Source: Chromera velia
Lineage: Eukaryota; Sar; Chromeraceae
DNA length: 64,000 nt
Assembly: GCA_018398765.1 (NCBI GenBank)
Contig: JAHBMJ010004061.1
Coordinates: 9,656 to 73,655 of the forward strand
Direction: 5' to 3'
Both the position numbers and the translations under genes were made by a program. The notes under the pieces were generated by a model. It had not been told where the DNA came from, ran no database searches, and was given only the letters and a program-made list of their open reading frames with translations. This document shows, one piece after another, positions 12,968 through 24,628 of this stretch; within the stretch, counting starts at the first letter, position 1, and each line of letters begins with the position of its first letter.

Positions 12968-15900
12968 GAACGAACGAACGAAGGAAGGAATGAAGGAAGA
13001 GAGAAAGAAAAAACGAAAAGCAGGAACTGACGGAAAGTTTCCTTCCCCTCTCCCCTCTGTGCCGTTGCGGTAGTAGAAGTGCATACTAGAGTTCATTTGA
13101 TGTTTGTCCTCTCCGTATGAAAGTGCTGCCAGCTGCAACCCACGCAAAGAAACATGCATGCAAAAAACAGAGAGACTATAGGAAGAAAAAGAAACCAGCG
13201 AGGTTTGAAGACTTGCGTGAAAAAATAAAAGAGAAGCGAAAAAGACTTCAAATGACCTGCTCCCACACTTTGATGCATGCAAAACGGATCTCTCACAAGT
13301 TTGAAGAAAACAGGGGCAACCCGCCTCTCTGCATCAGCCAGGCATGTAGAGATCGTCAACGTGCCGGTCGAAGCAAAAATCTTTAAAAACACCGCGCGAT
13401 AAGCGGTGCGTCCGTGTTGCCGCTCTTCTCCGCAACCCACTCCCAAAAACCCATCCAGGACTCACCATGACCATGTCAATCAGCGTCAACCCCGGCACCC
13501 TGCTGTCCTTCTCCAGTGGTTGATGCGCTCTGATGGAAGCAGACCCCCCATACCGCATACGACAGAGAGGGTACCCAGAGGTCCGTCCAGGTTCTTCTCC
13601 AAGTCCGAGACCGATCCCAAAACCAAGAAACTCTTTCCCCTTCGGCGGTATGGAATCAGATGTGTCCCCCTCTCCGCTCCACTCTCCCTCGTCCTCTTCA
13701 TCCTCTTCCCAAACGCTCTCATCCTCTCCCAACATCCCACCCAAAACTGACCCCAATCCCATACCTTCCCCTTCCCCTCTAGACACCCCATTCCACTCAA
13801 AGGACTCTCCAAGAAAGGCGCTGCCAGGGTCCAAAGAGCCCCCCTTCCACAGGTCTCCAGAGGACCCCATTCGAAAGCCTGACCTCGACAAGAGAGAGAG
13901 AGACCTTCCTGACTCACCTGTCCCTCTCGAGATAGGGAAACCACTCGAAGGTATCAAAAGCCCGGCGGTGATCAATCTGCAAAAGAGAGAGAGAACACAG
14001 CACGGAGGCCAACATCAAAAAAATCTGATGCAGCTCTTCTCATTCTCATCTCCAGCCAGCCCATCGAACAGACATGATGACCGGATGGAAACACAACATG
14101 GATACGACATACTCAGGAAACAAAATGAAAAAATCCCGCCCTCAATTGTGTCTCCAATCTCGACAAACTCACAGAGTCACGTTGCACGTGCATCTTGTTT
14201 TTGGAACATCCTTTGCGGCCTCTTGTTGCTTATCTACTGTCCTGCCTGCATTGCATGAACATCGACTGACGGATTGAGGGGCGCTGTCGCGAAGGTGATC
14301 AGAAAGGCGGAGAAGAAAATGAAGACCACGATTGTGACTGCAAACCCCCTTCCTATTGCTGCAGGCTTCAAAACCTTCAACGCGCGCACAAGGAGAATCA
14401 GCGCCAGGATCTGCACACACACACACACACACATCCATTCATCCATCAATAAGCACAGAGACAGAAACCCCCTCTGACTGCGTGCTTTTTGTGTATGTGT
14501 GAGCATATGTCAGGAGAGAGAGCGGAGGGCGAGGGGAGACAGGGATGGAGCGAGAGGGGGGGGAGGGAGAGAAAGAGAGAGAAGGAAGGAGCGAAAAAAG
14601 GCCTGTAACCACGGAGGATCCAACATATAAGGACCACACTTTCTTGATCTACTCCCTTCTCTTTTCTCTTGATCATCCAATCGCCATTTCTCCACATAGA
14701 CTCTCAATTCTTTCTGAACGAACCTTCATTCAAAAACAGAGCCGATGAAAGACAGTCGGCCAATGAGCCAGCCGTGCATTTACCAGCTTTCCCTCCTTTT
14801 TCCAAGCCCTCCTTTCCCTTCCACGGAAGCTCCTCACAAAATGAAAAGAATCAGCACTGAAAGAAAGCGCCACACTAGCAAGCACGAGAGACAAGTAAAC
14901 AAAGAACGGACGGACCTCCAATGCGAGCACAATCAGCACGAGCTCAAAGCTCAAAGGCTCGTCTCCAAAGACCATCACCCCGACCGCAGCATAGCAGACG
15001 CACGCAGCAGCAAGCAGATAGGCGAAGATCCCAACCGGAGCGTCGCAGCCCAGACAGGTGCAAAATCTCAACCAGAAGGAGGGAGAAAAAAGCAACAGAA
15101 GACAATTCCAAAAACCCTGTATACAACCCAACGTTCCTCTGCAAAAATACCTCAGTCCTTGACAAAACCACCCAGGCGGGCACCGTTGTGGTCTGTCTTC
15201 AAATAATTCAAATTCTGCCTCCTGTCTCTCCCCACGATCCCCTGCAAAGGACTCCATTGCAGTCTCCCGGTGCTCCTCCACTCCTTCCCCCACGGCTTCT
15301 TCTGACGGTCTAACCCTGACATTGCGCCCTACTTCCTGTATCCGCTCTCTCTCTCTGTGCGAGGCCTGTCTCAACCTGTCCATAGGTGTCGACGCGCTCG
15401 CCCCGAATAGACACGCCACAGTGTTGCAACAACAACAGAGACAGAGCGAAAAACACCGACCAGCTGCAGAAAGCAAGGAACACAGAGAGGCAGGAAAAAG
15501 TAAGGAGGCCAAGATAAACATGGATGCAGTGCTCAAAGAAGTAAAGTATGGGCAAGACACCTTGATCACCTCCAAGCCATGCGGACATTCAATTAGACCC
15601 CAACCACCTGCTCCGTTCCTCGAACGAAACCCACCCACTTACTTCGGCACAGACACCCCCCTCGTTGAGCAGGAGGACAAACGTGCGCCCACATAGGTCT
15701 CATCTGACCATACGCAGCCCTCAGACTCATCTCTCTGTCTCTCCTGCTTTGCTCCCTCCTCTCTTCTGCAACAGCCTCGGCTTCCTCCCTCTCTTCCTCC
15801 TCATCCTGATCTTGCTGCTGCAAAGGTGATCTTCCCTCCCCTCCTCCTTCCCCCCCCGAGTCGCCCCATTCGCCCTCCTCCATGTGGTTCACAGGCGACT

Positions 15901-18900
15901 CCTCGTTCAAATCCGAAACCCCATTTTGAGAGCGACGGGGACATCCACGAGACCATGAGAAATTCCGAGATGATCCTCGGAAAAAAACCCTGTCGCTGGT
16001 GCCGGTTGGCGAGACGACCGACACGCCCCCAGGGGAGGACCCGTGAACAGCGTGGGGGCGTCGGGCGGCTGGGGGGCGGAGGGTGGACTTCTTTTTTGAA
16101 GTTTCCAGTTTTGCGATACGACTGCTTTTGTTCTTTTTCTTCGAGGGGGTCCTCACGGCGATGGACCGACTAGATTCGGCTGAGGAAAAGAAAAAGGGCC
16201 CCGGAAAGCTTCGACTCGGGTCTGAAAAGATGCCTGAGAAGGCTGCGAGGGAGCTCACCTGGCTCTCTGATGACGTTGCAATGCGTTCGTTTCTCACTTC
16301 TCCTTCACCCCCTGCATGTGCCCTGCTGCCTCGTGACTCTCCCCCTCCCCCTCTTTCACGAAGATGTGCAGGGGACCGCTCAGCGACGTTGTCTGAAAAT
16401 GGGATGGGAGTGGTTGTGAGGAGCGAATTCATCGGTGAGAAGAAGGAAGACGCTCCACCATCAGGTCTCCCACCAGACCCAGAAAGGGGAAGCGAGGAAG
16501 CGGCATTGCGGGGGGAGAAATTCCTTACGGATGGAGGACGGCAAGGGGAGTTCCCCCCCAACTTTCCTAGTCGAGGTTCTGAAGAGGAGGCTGCCGGCAG
16601 AGAGTCTGACAGCATCTGCTGCTGCAGAGGGGAGCCGTGTGCATGTGAGGATGCTGCACCAGAAGCAGAAGCAAAACCAGATGGAGACCCAAGCCCTTTT
16701 CTTTTACCTCCCCCGAACCCCTCCGCCCTGCTGTCTTCGTGTTCCTGCCTTCTGACTGGAGGCGGGTGCACGGGCGGGCGTGAGCGCACTCGAGACGGGG
16801 TGGACGAGGACGCGACAGGCTTGCTGGGGGACGATGAAGAAACTGGGGGGCCTGGAGGTGTCTGGAAGTTGGTCTCTCCCAACACCCCGGCAGCACCTGT
16901 CTCTGGATGTTCGGATTGTCTTCCTCCCCTTTCAATATCCCTATCCATTTCCTTTTCTTCTGCGGCCGTGACGTTGTCATCATCCTCGTCACTGTTCTCA
17001 CTCAACTTCCTCCTCCTCTCCTCGAGACCGTCAGACCCATTCTGGTGAGAGGGAAACGGGGGACGATCGAACGACGGGGAGGGGAACACATCTATCTCTC
17101 CTTCCCTCTCCCTCTCGATATCGTCGAGCATCCCGGCTGTCCATCTCCTTCGAAATTTCTCCCGAGCGTTGCTCTGTAGGTGTCTCTCTCTCTCCCTCCC
17201 CCTTTCTTGTATCCTCCTTCTCCTCCTCTGCCGTTGCTTCTGTCGTTGCTTCAACCTATTCAACTCCCGATACCTCGCGAGAACCTGCTTCGCCATCACC
17301 CAGAATGTTTTCACCTGAAAGAACGGACGACAGACAATCGGAAACTATAAAGCAGCCTCTCGGAAATTCAAAACTAGAGACTTGAGCAAAAGGATTCATT
17401 TGTTTGGATTCATGCCTGCCTCCCGTGCTGACGTCAAGCATCTCCCACGCTTCTCATCACATGCATTCATTGGTGTACGCGCACCGCTGTCCCCTTTATC
17501 AGCGTGACGGGGGGGGAAGGAACACGCAGGCAAAAAGACAGCCAAGGAAGCAATGGGCAGAAAAAGCACGCAGCACACTGCAACACGACCTGCAGCTAAA
17601 GAAGAAAGGAAGGAAGAAAGGAAGGAAAGAAGGAAAGAAGGAAGGAGGGACCGACCTGTTTGGCCTGAGTCCAGTAGGCGTCGTAGAGGAAGAAGGACCT
17701 CCGAGAGACACACGACAGACGGCACATAAAGTACCTGCACACAGAGATCGAGTTTTGCAAACATCACGAAGGCAAAATACAAAAGAATTGAAGCGGATGG
17801 CAGGAAGCCAAGGATAGAGCGACGGTGAATGCAACGAGAGGTCAGAATTATTGGATGAACCAAAAGCAAGGGGCACAACGAAGACTAAAAGGAGAAGACC
17901 GTCAGAGAAACGCAACGAGAAAACAAAGACCGATATCTGCTCTAATTCGACATGCATGACCACCGACTCCTAAGAAAGAGTCTGTCCTTGCAGAGAGAAA
18001 CGGAGGCGGCCGTGTGCCCACGACTTACAGGAAAGTGACAGCGAGTGCAATGATCGCCCCTCCAAGAAAGTACGATTGAAGGAGCGCCAAAACCGCAAAC
18101 GAGTTCATCGTCACATTTCCGAACCCTTCGTATCCCCCGGTGGTCAGGAACAGTACCAAGCCGAGGACTATCGAGCCGAGTTCGAAGGAAACAGGGCAGA
18201 CAATGTCGGCAACCATCAGCGCCACCGCAGATGCAGTTGGGTGTTGACAGCAGTTGCACATCGGAAAGTGCACACAACAGTCAATCTCTGCCCTCACAGC
18301 TCTCTCATCAGCGCCCGCGTTCCGAAGTGCTTCCTTCCTCTCCCTCAAACGTCTTCGAGCTCCTTGGGGAAGTCGCCGGCATCCGTTCAAAACAATTTCC
18401 ATCAGTCGCTGCGAACACACGAGGAGGGAAGGACGGAGGTCCAAAAATAATCCTTGAATGAATGGTTCCGGAAAGACAAGTCTGTGCGCGCAAATGCAGT
18501 GAGACTGACAGAGGACCATTGGAATACAAAAAGCCACCCACCCACCCACCCACCCACTGACCTGCGTGACCCCAGCAATTCGTGCTCTTAGTTCCTTCCC
18601 CGGATTCGTCTTCGCTCCCAAGTCGTCTATTAGTCTGAATGCGCAGTCCGCGTATACAGACACAACGAAAAGAAAGATCGGCAGTACAAAAACACCTGCA
18701 TCACACAGGAAACGCAATTCAGCGAGGAGCCGCGTATCCACCCGACCATGCAGACAGACCACAATTCCTCATCAAATCGACGAACTGGATCCGCCATCAA
18801 CTGTTTGAGAACAAAGGGAGACGAGAGAGGTCAACAAACAAAGAAAAAAGGGAAGCCCACCTGCACGGGACCATTTTGACATCTTCTCGACTCCACTGAT

Positions 18901-19859
18901 CGACAGAAGCACCCCAAAGGACAGCTCGACAGTGAAACCCAGTGCCAATGCGTACACCCCCAGAGTCGCAATCAGGAAGAAGATCACGAACCTGAACAGA
19001 GACAGAGAGCAAGAACGCTTTCGTAAGACGACGGCACACGCAAGTATGCAAAGGGTAGACTGCCGGGCTTGCGAAACAGAGAAAGAAAGAATAAATGAAT
19101 CAACGAATGAAGACCGGTGAAGGGCTCAAACAGAGAGACAAACCGACCAAATCTCATCTCTTCGCATCTCTTTCCTTCACCTTATGGAGAGGCAGACGGT
19201 TTGTTCTGTCCTCTCGCTTCCTCTTCCGTTTTTTTCTAACTTATTGCGAGATAATCAAAACAACTCCCGGGCATAGATAAGAAGACAGGAGTGGAGGAAA
19301 GGAAAGCTGGCGGAAAACAAGGGAGGACAGTGACGCAAGGAAGCAGTTAGGCAGGCTGGTACGGAGCACGTGAAAAAAGAACCAAAGGATTTGTCGAGTC
19401 AACGGTGACATGCGTTCATGGGAGGGCGGTGGTGTATGGAAGAAGGAATGGAATAGCGGGGAGAGGAACACGATGAGACGTGCACGGATGCACAGAGAAC
19501 CATGGGAGCAGGTGAGCAAGAAAAGGAGCGAGAGTCGGAAAACAGACGGGCAGAGGCCTCTGGGTGTGAGGCATGGCCTGATGCCGATTGAATCCCATCC
19601 GACGACTCTAGTGCTCTGCTGAACCGACACACAAGAACAAAAAGCCCCCCACGCCCCCCCAACCAGGAACCTCCGTACCTGATCCGCACACTGAGGTTGT
19701 ATCTGCAGAGACGGATAAAGGAGACGGAGACGGGATGATCAACGGCAATTGAGCTTTTGAGCAGCCACTCACACGAAACGTATCGGCAGCGACTTACAGC
19801 GTTTGGTCCTCATTGTAGTCGGTCGCATAAGCCTTGAACTTGACCGAGCGAGTCGTCAT
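9292..19859 (-). CDS. Multi-pass membrane class 3 lipase (alpha/beta hydrolase)
   Basis: Long gene with exons, in coding order: 19859-19798, 19702-19679, 18991-18861, 18695-18562, 18408-18029, 17734-17656, a large one from 17314 to about 15690, one or two poorly resolved ones (acceptor 15463; another ending 14916), 14410 to about 14271, 13976-13918, 13529-13466, 13132-13032, 12704-12623, 12170-12082, 11837-11759, 11379-11218, 10919-10764, 10438-10280, 9918-9854 and 9571-9292 (TGA). The N-terminal part has several membrane spans, for example FVIFFLIATLGVYALALGF and VFVLPIFLFVVSVYA. The lipase domain shows ISFRGTSNKRDAFADLDFW, the nucleophile elbow VLVGHSLGGG, the acid region IVPEYDIVPNIDIV, and a KCHF...CELVCRCGDPR block that probably supplies the catalytic His. 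Diacylglycerol-lipase-like glycerolipid hydrolysis at a membrane is inferred. The exon from 17314 carries roughly 500 disordered Ser/Arg/Pro/Glu-rich residues, which is unusual for the family. Exon structure between 13.98 and 15.7 kb is uncertain. Confidence 0.85.
10560..10700. repeat. (CA)n then (GA)n compound microsatellite
   Basis: A CA run (about 10560-10585) passes into interrupted GA/GACA/GAAA runs. It sits in an intron of the lipase gene and is CT/GT-rich on the coding strand. Confidence 0.9.
12880..13010. repeat. Purine microsatellite (GA/GAAA/GAAC)n
   Basis: Interrupted GA and GAAA runs lie in the lipase intron between exons 13132-13032 and 12704-12623. On the coding strand this is a pyrimidine tract upstream of the acceptor. 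Confidence 0.85.
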
Positions 19860-20289
19860 GTTTGCTCAAGAGAACTGACTCACGGAAAGAAACACAAAAC
19901 CTGTCTCAACATGCGCCACACAACCGTACACCCCTGCGGTTGTGCTCACATCAAATGGATCACCGCGGTATTTCCTTGACCCACGCACCAGCTCACAACG
20001 TGCTGAACGTGTTCCTGCATGTTTCTGCACTCTGGTGCCTCTCCTTGAGATCCTCTGACGCCTAAGTCTGTTCGAGTCAAGGTCGCGGCCTGCAACATCC
20101 TACTTGACACCTCGGGCCAGATCGAGGCTTTCCGCGGGCCATGCACACTGGCCGGTCCCCGGCCGTGCACGGCCACTGCCTGCCTGTCTCTCCTCTTGCT
20201 TCTCAGCCTCCAATCAGGCAGTGTCAAGACGTAAGGGACAGAATTCGCATCGTCACCCGACAGAAACACTGCAGGAAAGCCCTTTTTCC
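19860..20289. promoter_or_regulatory. Divergent promoter interval (lipase and GCHII/reductase genes)
   Basis: 430 bp separate the ATG of the minus-strand lipase gene from the ATG of the plus-strand riboflavin gene. Both promoters and 5' UTRs should be here unless there are non-coding first exons. I recognise no TATA box or named operator. Assignment rests on position alone. Confidence 0.45.
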
Positions 20290-20641
20290 ATGGCACTGTT
20301 GTTGGTAGGAAGACTGGGGCGGGCTCTCTCCCCCGCCCTCTTGGGTAGAGCGTGGAGACGGGCAACTGTGACATATGGACAAAAGCACCTCCATCGGTCT
20401 GCTGCTTGCAGAAGCACAAGCGACGATTTTCGATGTGCCAGCAGTGAAATCGACGAGTCCTATATGCTCGACGGGTGGATGCAATTTGTCGGGAGAACCT
20501 TGTAAGTCTATGCCGGGGCTGACTACCGATGACTGACCTTGAAATGCATGGCGTCCTGACGTCTCCGTCTCCTTCCCTCTTCCCCCCTCTCCCCCGCGTA
20601 TTCCCTGTCCACAGCTGTATCTCTATGCTTGTGTGTGTGTG

Positions 20642-20694
<53 letters not shown>

Positions 20695-23600
20695 CCTTCC
20701 AGGCTTCCGACCGAGCACGGGGTCTTAAGCATCCGGGCCTATCGGAACACTCGGGATGGAAAGGAAGTCCTGGCCCTGTCTTTGGGGGAAGTGAGGGGAG
20801 GGCACTCTGTCCCTCTGCGTGTTCATGACCAGTGCTTCACATCCGAGGTGCTGGGGTCTCTCAAGTGTGACTGTAAGGACCAACTGCTCATGGCCATTCG
20901 TGCATGTCAGCATTTTGGTTTTGGAGTCGTTCTGTATCTCCAGCAGGAGGGGAGAGGAATAGGATTGGCCAACAAAATTGCTGCGTACGGCCTCCAGGAG
21001 AGACTGGGACTGGACACGGTGGATGCCAACAGGGTTTTGGGTTTGCCCGATGAGAGTCGGCAGTACGACTGTGTGCCCTCAATTTTGAGGGATCTGGGAA
21101 TCGCAAGCGTTCGGTTGATGACGAACAATCCCTACAAGATAGGAGAACTCACGCGGCTGGGTGTCCACATCGATGGTCAGCCCATCTTTCTGTCTCTCTG
21201 ACTTTGTGTCTTCACGTCTGTGCATCTCCGACAGCTCGTGGTGCTTTGGGATTGTCTCGTCTCGTTTGTCTATTCTTATCTTGTGTTACCTTTCTCCCTC
21301 TCAAACGCGGCTTCGCTCTTGGAAGAGCAAGGAGAGAGGGAACTCTGTGTATATTCGTCTGAAAGCAGTCCTTCAGCTCTCATGTTACTTCATGCGGAAT
21401 CGCACTTGTCTCATTAGTCTCTGCCTCGATCCTCTGTGTGTGTGTTTTTGAATGCAGGACGAATACCTCTAGAGGCTCCACCCAACCCAGTCAGCGCACC
21501 CTACTTGGCAGCAAAAGCTGCAAGGATGAACCATCTCCTCAGCGTCGGTGGGGGACAGTTCAGATACCCCCACTCTTCTTTCTCCATTTCCTCAGCTGTG
21601 GCTTCTCTTTCCTCCGAATCAGTGGCTGCAGCAGCTGCTGCGGCTTCACACGTCGTGAAGGGGGCTGTAGCTGCGGTGGACTCCCTTGAGAGAGAGACTT
21701 CTGTTGGGATGTCGGAATGCGCAGGTGCAGTCAGAAGCACGTCTTGCTGCGACGGTGGAGTTGCCTCTGCGGTGGTCAGGCAGTTTCGTTTGCCTGCAGA
21801 ACTCAGGGGTGGGCCTGTGGAGACGGCTTTGGACACACTTGCAGAAGTGATAAGGGAGCAGCGCGAAGAAACTGATAGAGCCCTTTCCAATTGGCCGCAC
21901 CCAAACCCAACTTCTGCAGCATCCGCGCCGACGCGGGTGCCGAGAACATATGGAAGTGTTGACTCCAAGGGAGGCTTTCACAAAGAACGCCTTCCCACTT
22001 CCCCACTTCCTTTTGTGACTGCTACATGGGCGCAGTCTGTGGACGGCAGCATTGCGGGGCCTTTGGGAGAACCATTGAGGTCTGTCTCTTCTTTTGTCTG
22101 CCTTTTCTTTCCCTTTACTCGAAGATATGAATATGTTGATGTCGCTCTGTGGATTCCATTTTTTTTTCTCTTGAACTCTGTGCTGTTTGTCTGAAGAACA
22201 GTGGGAAGCAGTTGCGTTGAAAAGAGTGACTTCAACCGAAGATATTCCATCTGTGCCTGCAGGCTCAGCGGCTCGAGCGCCATGGCAATGACGCACGCCA
22301 TCCGGGCCCTCCACGATGCGGTGCTTGTGGGGGTGGGCACTGCGCTTTCTGACAATCCGTTGTTGACCTGCAGAGAGGAGGGGGGGTTGGAGATCAGAGG
22401 GCCTGCCTATGCTTGGGGGAAGGGAGAGGAAGTGCAGCAGCCTCACGCGGTAGTTGTTGACGGCGATCTGCAGACTCCCCCAGATGCGAGACTGATTACT
22501 TCGAGGTCTCAAAATGGTCAGCAGTGTGAGAAGAAGGGGGGTTTGTTGTGTTTCTGTACGGAGTGCTCTGTGTGAGGGCAGTGAAGAGGAGGGAGCCGTT
22601 CGCGTCTCTCTCTGCACAGAGGCTTCATTCAGCCTGAGTGTTGGTTGTCGAAGTCCTCCGGGTTGAATGACGCATTGTGAGCGACGGGAAAGCCGCAAAG
22701 AGTTGGACAGTTTTTTGAGGGTCCGTTACTCTTTCCTTCTTTTCTCTAGAGCTGCAATTTGACTGACCGTCTCTTGCAACCTTCGGCGGTACAAGCATGT
22801 CTCAGGGTATTGCCCCTTGACTCTCCTTGCGTGTGTGCACAAACTGCAGCAGGCGACAGCCGTGCCATCATCCTCACAAACGACGTGGGCCTAGAGCACC
22901 TCTCTTTTCTTGGAAAGTCTCTTTTGGGAGGCGAAACTGCTCACTCTTCATTCAGCGGGGCTCTGTCTCTTGAGAGTGTGTGTCTGAGCCCTGAGTGCCA
23001 GAAGAAGCGACAGCGACTGCATCGCTTGCTGGAGGCTGGAGCATCCGTCATTGTTTGCAACAGTGCGCCTCCGGTGCATCGGAGTCCCTCGTTGGGGACA
23101 CGACGTGAGAAAGACAATGGCGGTGCCTGTAGGAGGGAAACAGACAGCGCTAGGAGGGTGGATCTTGTACAGGCTCTCTGCCTTTTGAGGAGGGGGGGCG
23201 CAGAGATTCGAAGCGACGGAATCGGATTGGGCGATCCTGTTGCAAGCGTCATGGTTGAAGGTGGGTGCATGGGCAGCTGCTAGTTTCAAAGAGAGAGAAA
23301 GGGGCGGAAGGGTCAGGACTTCTCAGGGCGGACAGGATCTGCATGAGAGGCCCCACGGATAGACAGGAGGGAAATTGAATGGGGAGCAACCGCAGTTCGC
23401 ATGCGTGTTTCTGCTTTGAGACTCGTTTTGTTTTTGTGCGCATAATGCCGGTGGACCATACCATCGTTTTAATTTTTCGTGTCACAAAGCTCCTTCTCTT
23501 CGCTCTCGGGGCCTTATCAGTGGGGAAGAAAGGGCTGTGCGTTCATGTATCTGTCTCTTCGGCAATGACGTGTCTGTCTGTCTGTCTGTCTGACTGACTG

Positions 23601-24414
23601 CATACATTGATGCATGCATCTTCTGATGTTTGGTTTTGCAGGGGGCGCCCGGATTCTCCGAAGTTTTCTTGGAGGGGGGGGAGTCTCACCGTCAGCGAGA
23701 GGCGTCCAGGCTCCAAGTCCGTCCCCGTCCGAATCTGCTCAGCAGGGGAAGGGAAGGGGTGCCTTGGTAGAAGAGCGGGGGGCATCCGTCACGACCCTTG
23801 CGTACGCCGTCATCGTCACGGTCGCACCCACCCTGGTGTGTTTATGCGTACATGTGCATGTGTGTGAGGGTTTGTGAGTGACTGTCTGGCGGTGGACCGA
23901 CTTTGCGCACGTGTATCTCTATCGCCTTTTTTTTGTCTCGTAGACTTACGTGCGTTCATGCATAAACGTGGATAGGCAAAGAGGTTCTCAGAGTGGCAGA
24001 AGTCAAATGTGATGGCAAGCGGGCTGTCATTTTTTGCTTTCCCTTCCCGACTCTCTTCCATCGATGAAGGATTTACATAAAACTAGATGGAACGGCGTTT
24101 TCGGATTGCAGGTTGGGGGTCTAAGTGTGTTCCCGTCGTCACATTCATCAGAAGTAGGTGTCCAGAGAGATCTGCAGAAGGACAGGGAGAGGGAGAGGGA
24201 GACAACTTCAAATTCTCAGCACCTGTCTGGACACTCTCACTCGGCACAGCAGCAGCAACAGCAGCCAGTGGGGCTTGAAAGAAGGTTGGGCTCCTCTCTT
24301 CTCTCGTTCGATGCAGGGAGAGACCGCGTCTACTTCGGACTGAAGACAAGGGGGGAGACCTCGCTGGGAGAACGTAGAGCAGGGGAGAGCGGACTTCAGG
24401 ACTCTTCAACTTGA
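20290..24414 (+). CDS. Bifunctional GTP cyclohydrolase II / riboflavin pyrimidine reductase fusion
   Basis: Seven exons encode 873 aa: 20290-20501, 20703-21175, 21458-22079, 22263-22569, 22750-23260, 23642-23835 and 24112-24414. Residues 1 to about 60 look like an organelle presequence (Arg- and Ala-rich, few acidic). Residues about 71-260 are GTP cyclohydrolase II. They carry the zinc ligands Cys114, Cys125 and Cys127 (CFTSEVLGSLKCDC), then LYLQQEGRGIGLANKI, SRQYD, MTNNPYK and GRIPLE. From about residue 411 comes the RibD C-terminal/Rib7-type reductase domain: VTATWAQSVDGSIAG, GSSAMAMTHAIRALHDAVLV, GVGTALSDNPLLT, VMVEGGARILRSFL and TVAPTLVGGLSVFPS, ending in DAGRDRVYFGL. The first domain opens GTP to the pyrimidine intermediate; the second reduces the ribosyl side chain with NADPH. 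A Ser/Ala-rich linker of about 150 residues separates the domains. The donor at 22570 (GTGTGA) is the weakest junction. Confidence 0.9.
20629..20692. repeat. (GT)n microsatellite
   Basis: Long GT run in intron 1 of the riboflavin gene, ending about 10 bp before the exon 2 acceptor. Confidence 0.95.
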
Positions 24415-24478
24415 AAACTTGATACGGCCGTAAAATTCAATCGCAGTCAATTATTCTCTTCAGCCGGGGAGAAGAGTG

Positions 24479-24514
<36 letters not shown>

Positions 24515-24574
24515 GCACACACACACACACATGCACACAGACTTTCACGCACCGACACGTACGCACGCACCAGC

Positions 24575-24628
<54 letters not shown>

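Noticed and set aside
18776-18860. Possible extra lipase exon starting LMADPVRRFDEELW on the minus strand
   Set aside because: Its phase does not fit the preceding exon. Splicing exon 18991-18861 directly to 18695-18562 keeps frame and joins two membrane-span regions cleanly.
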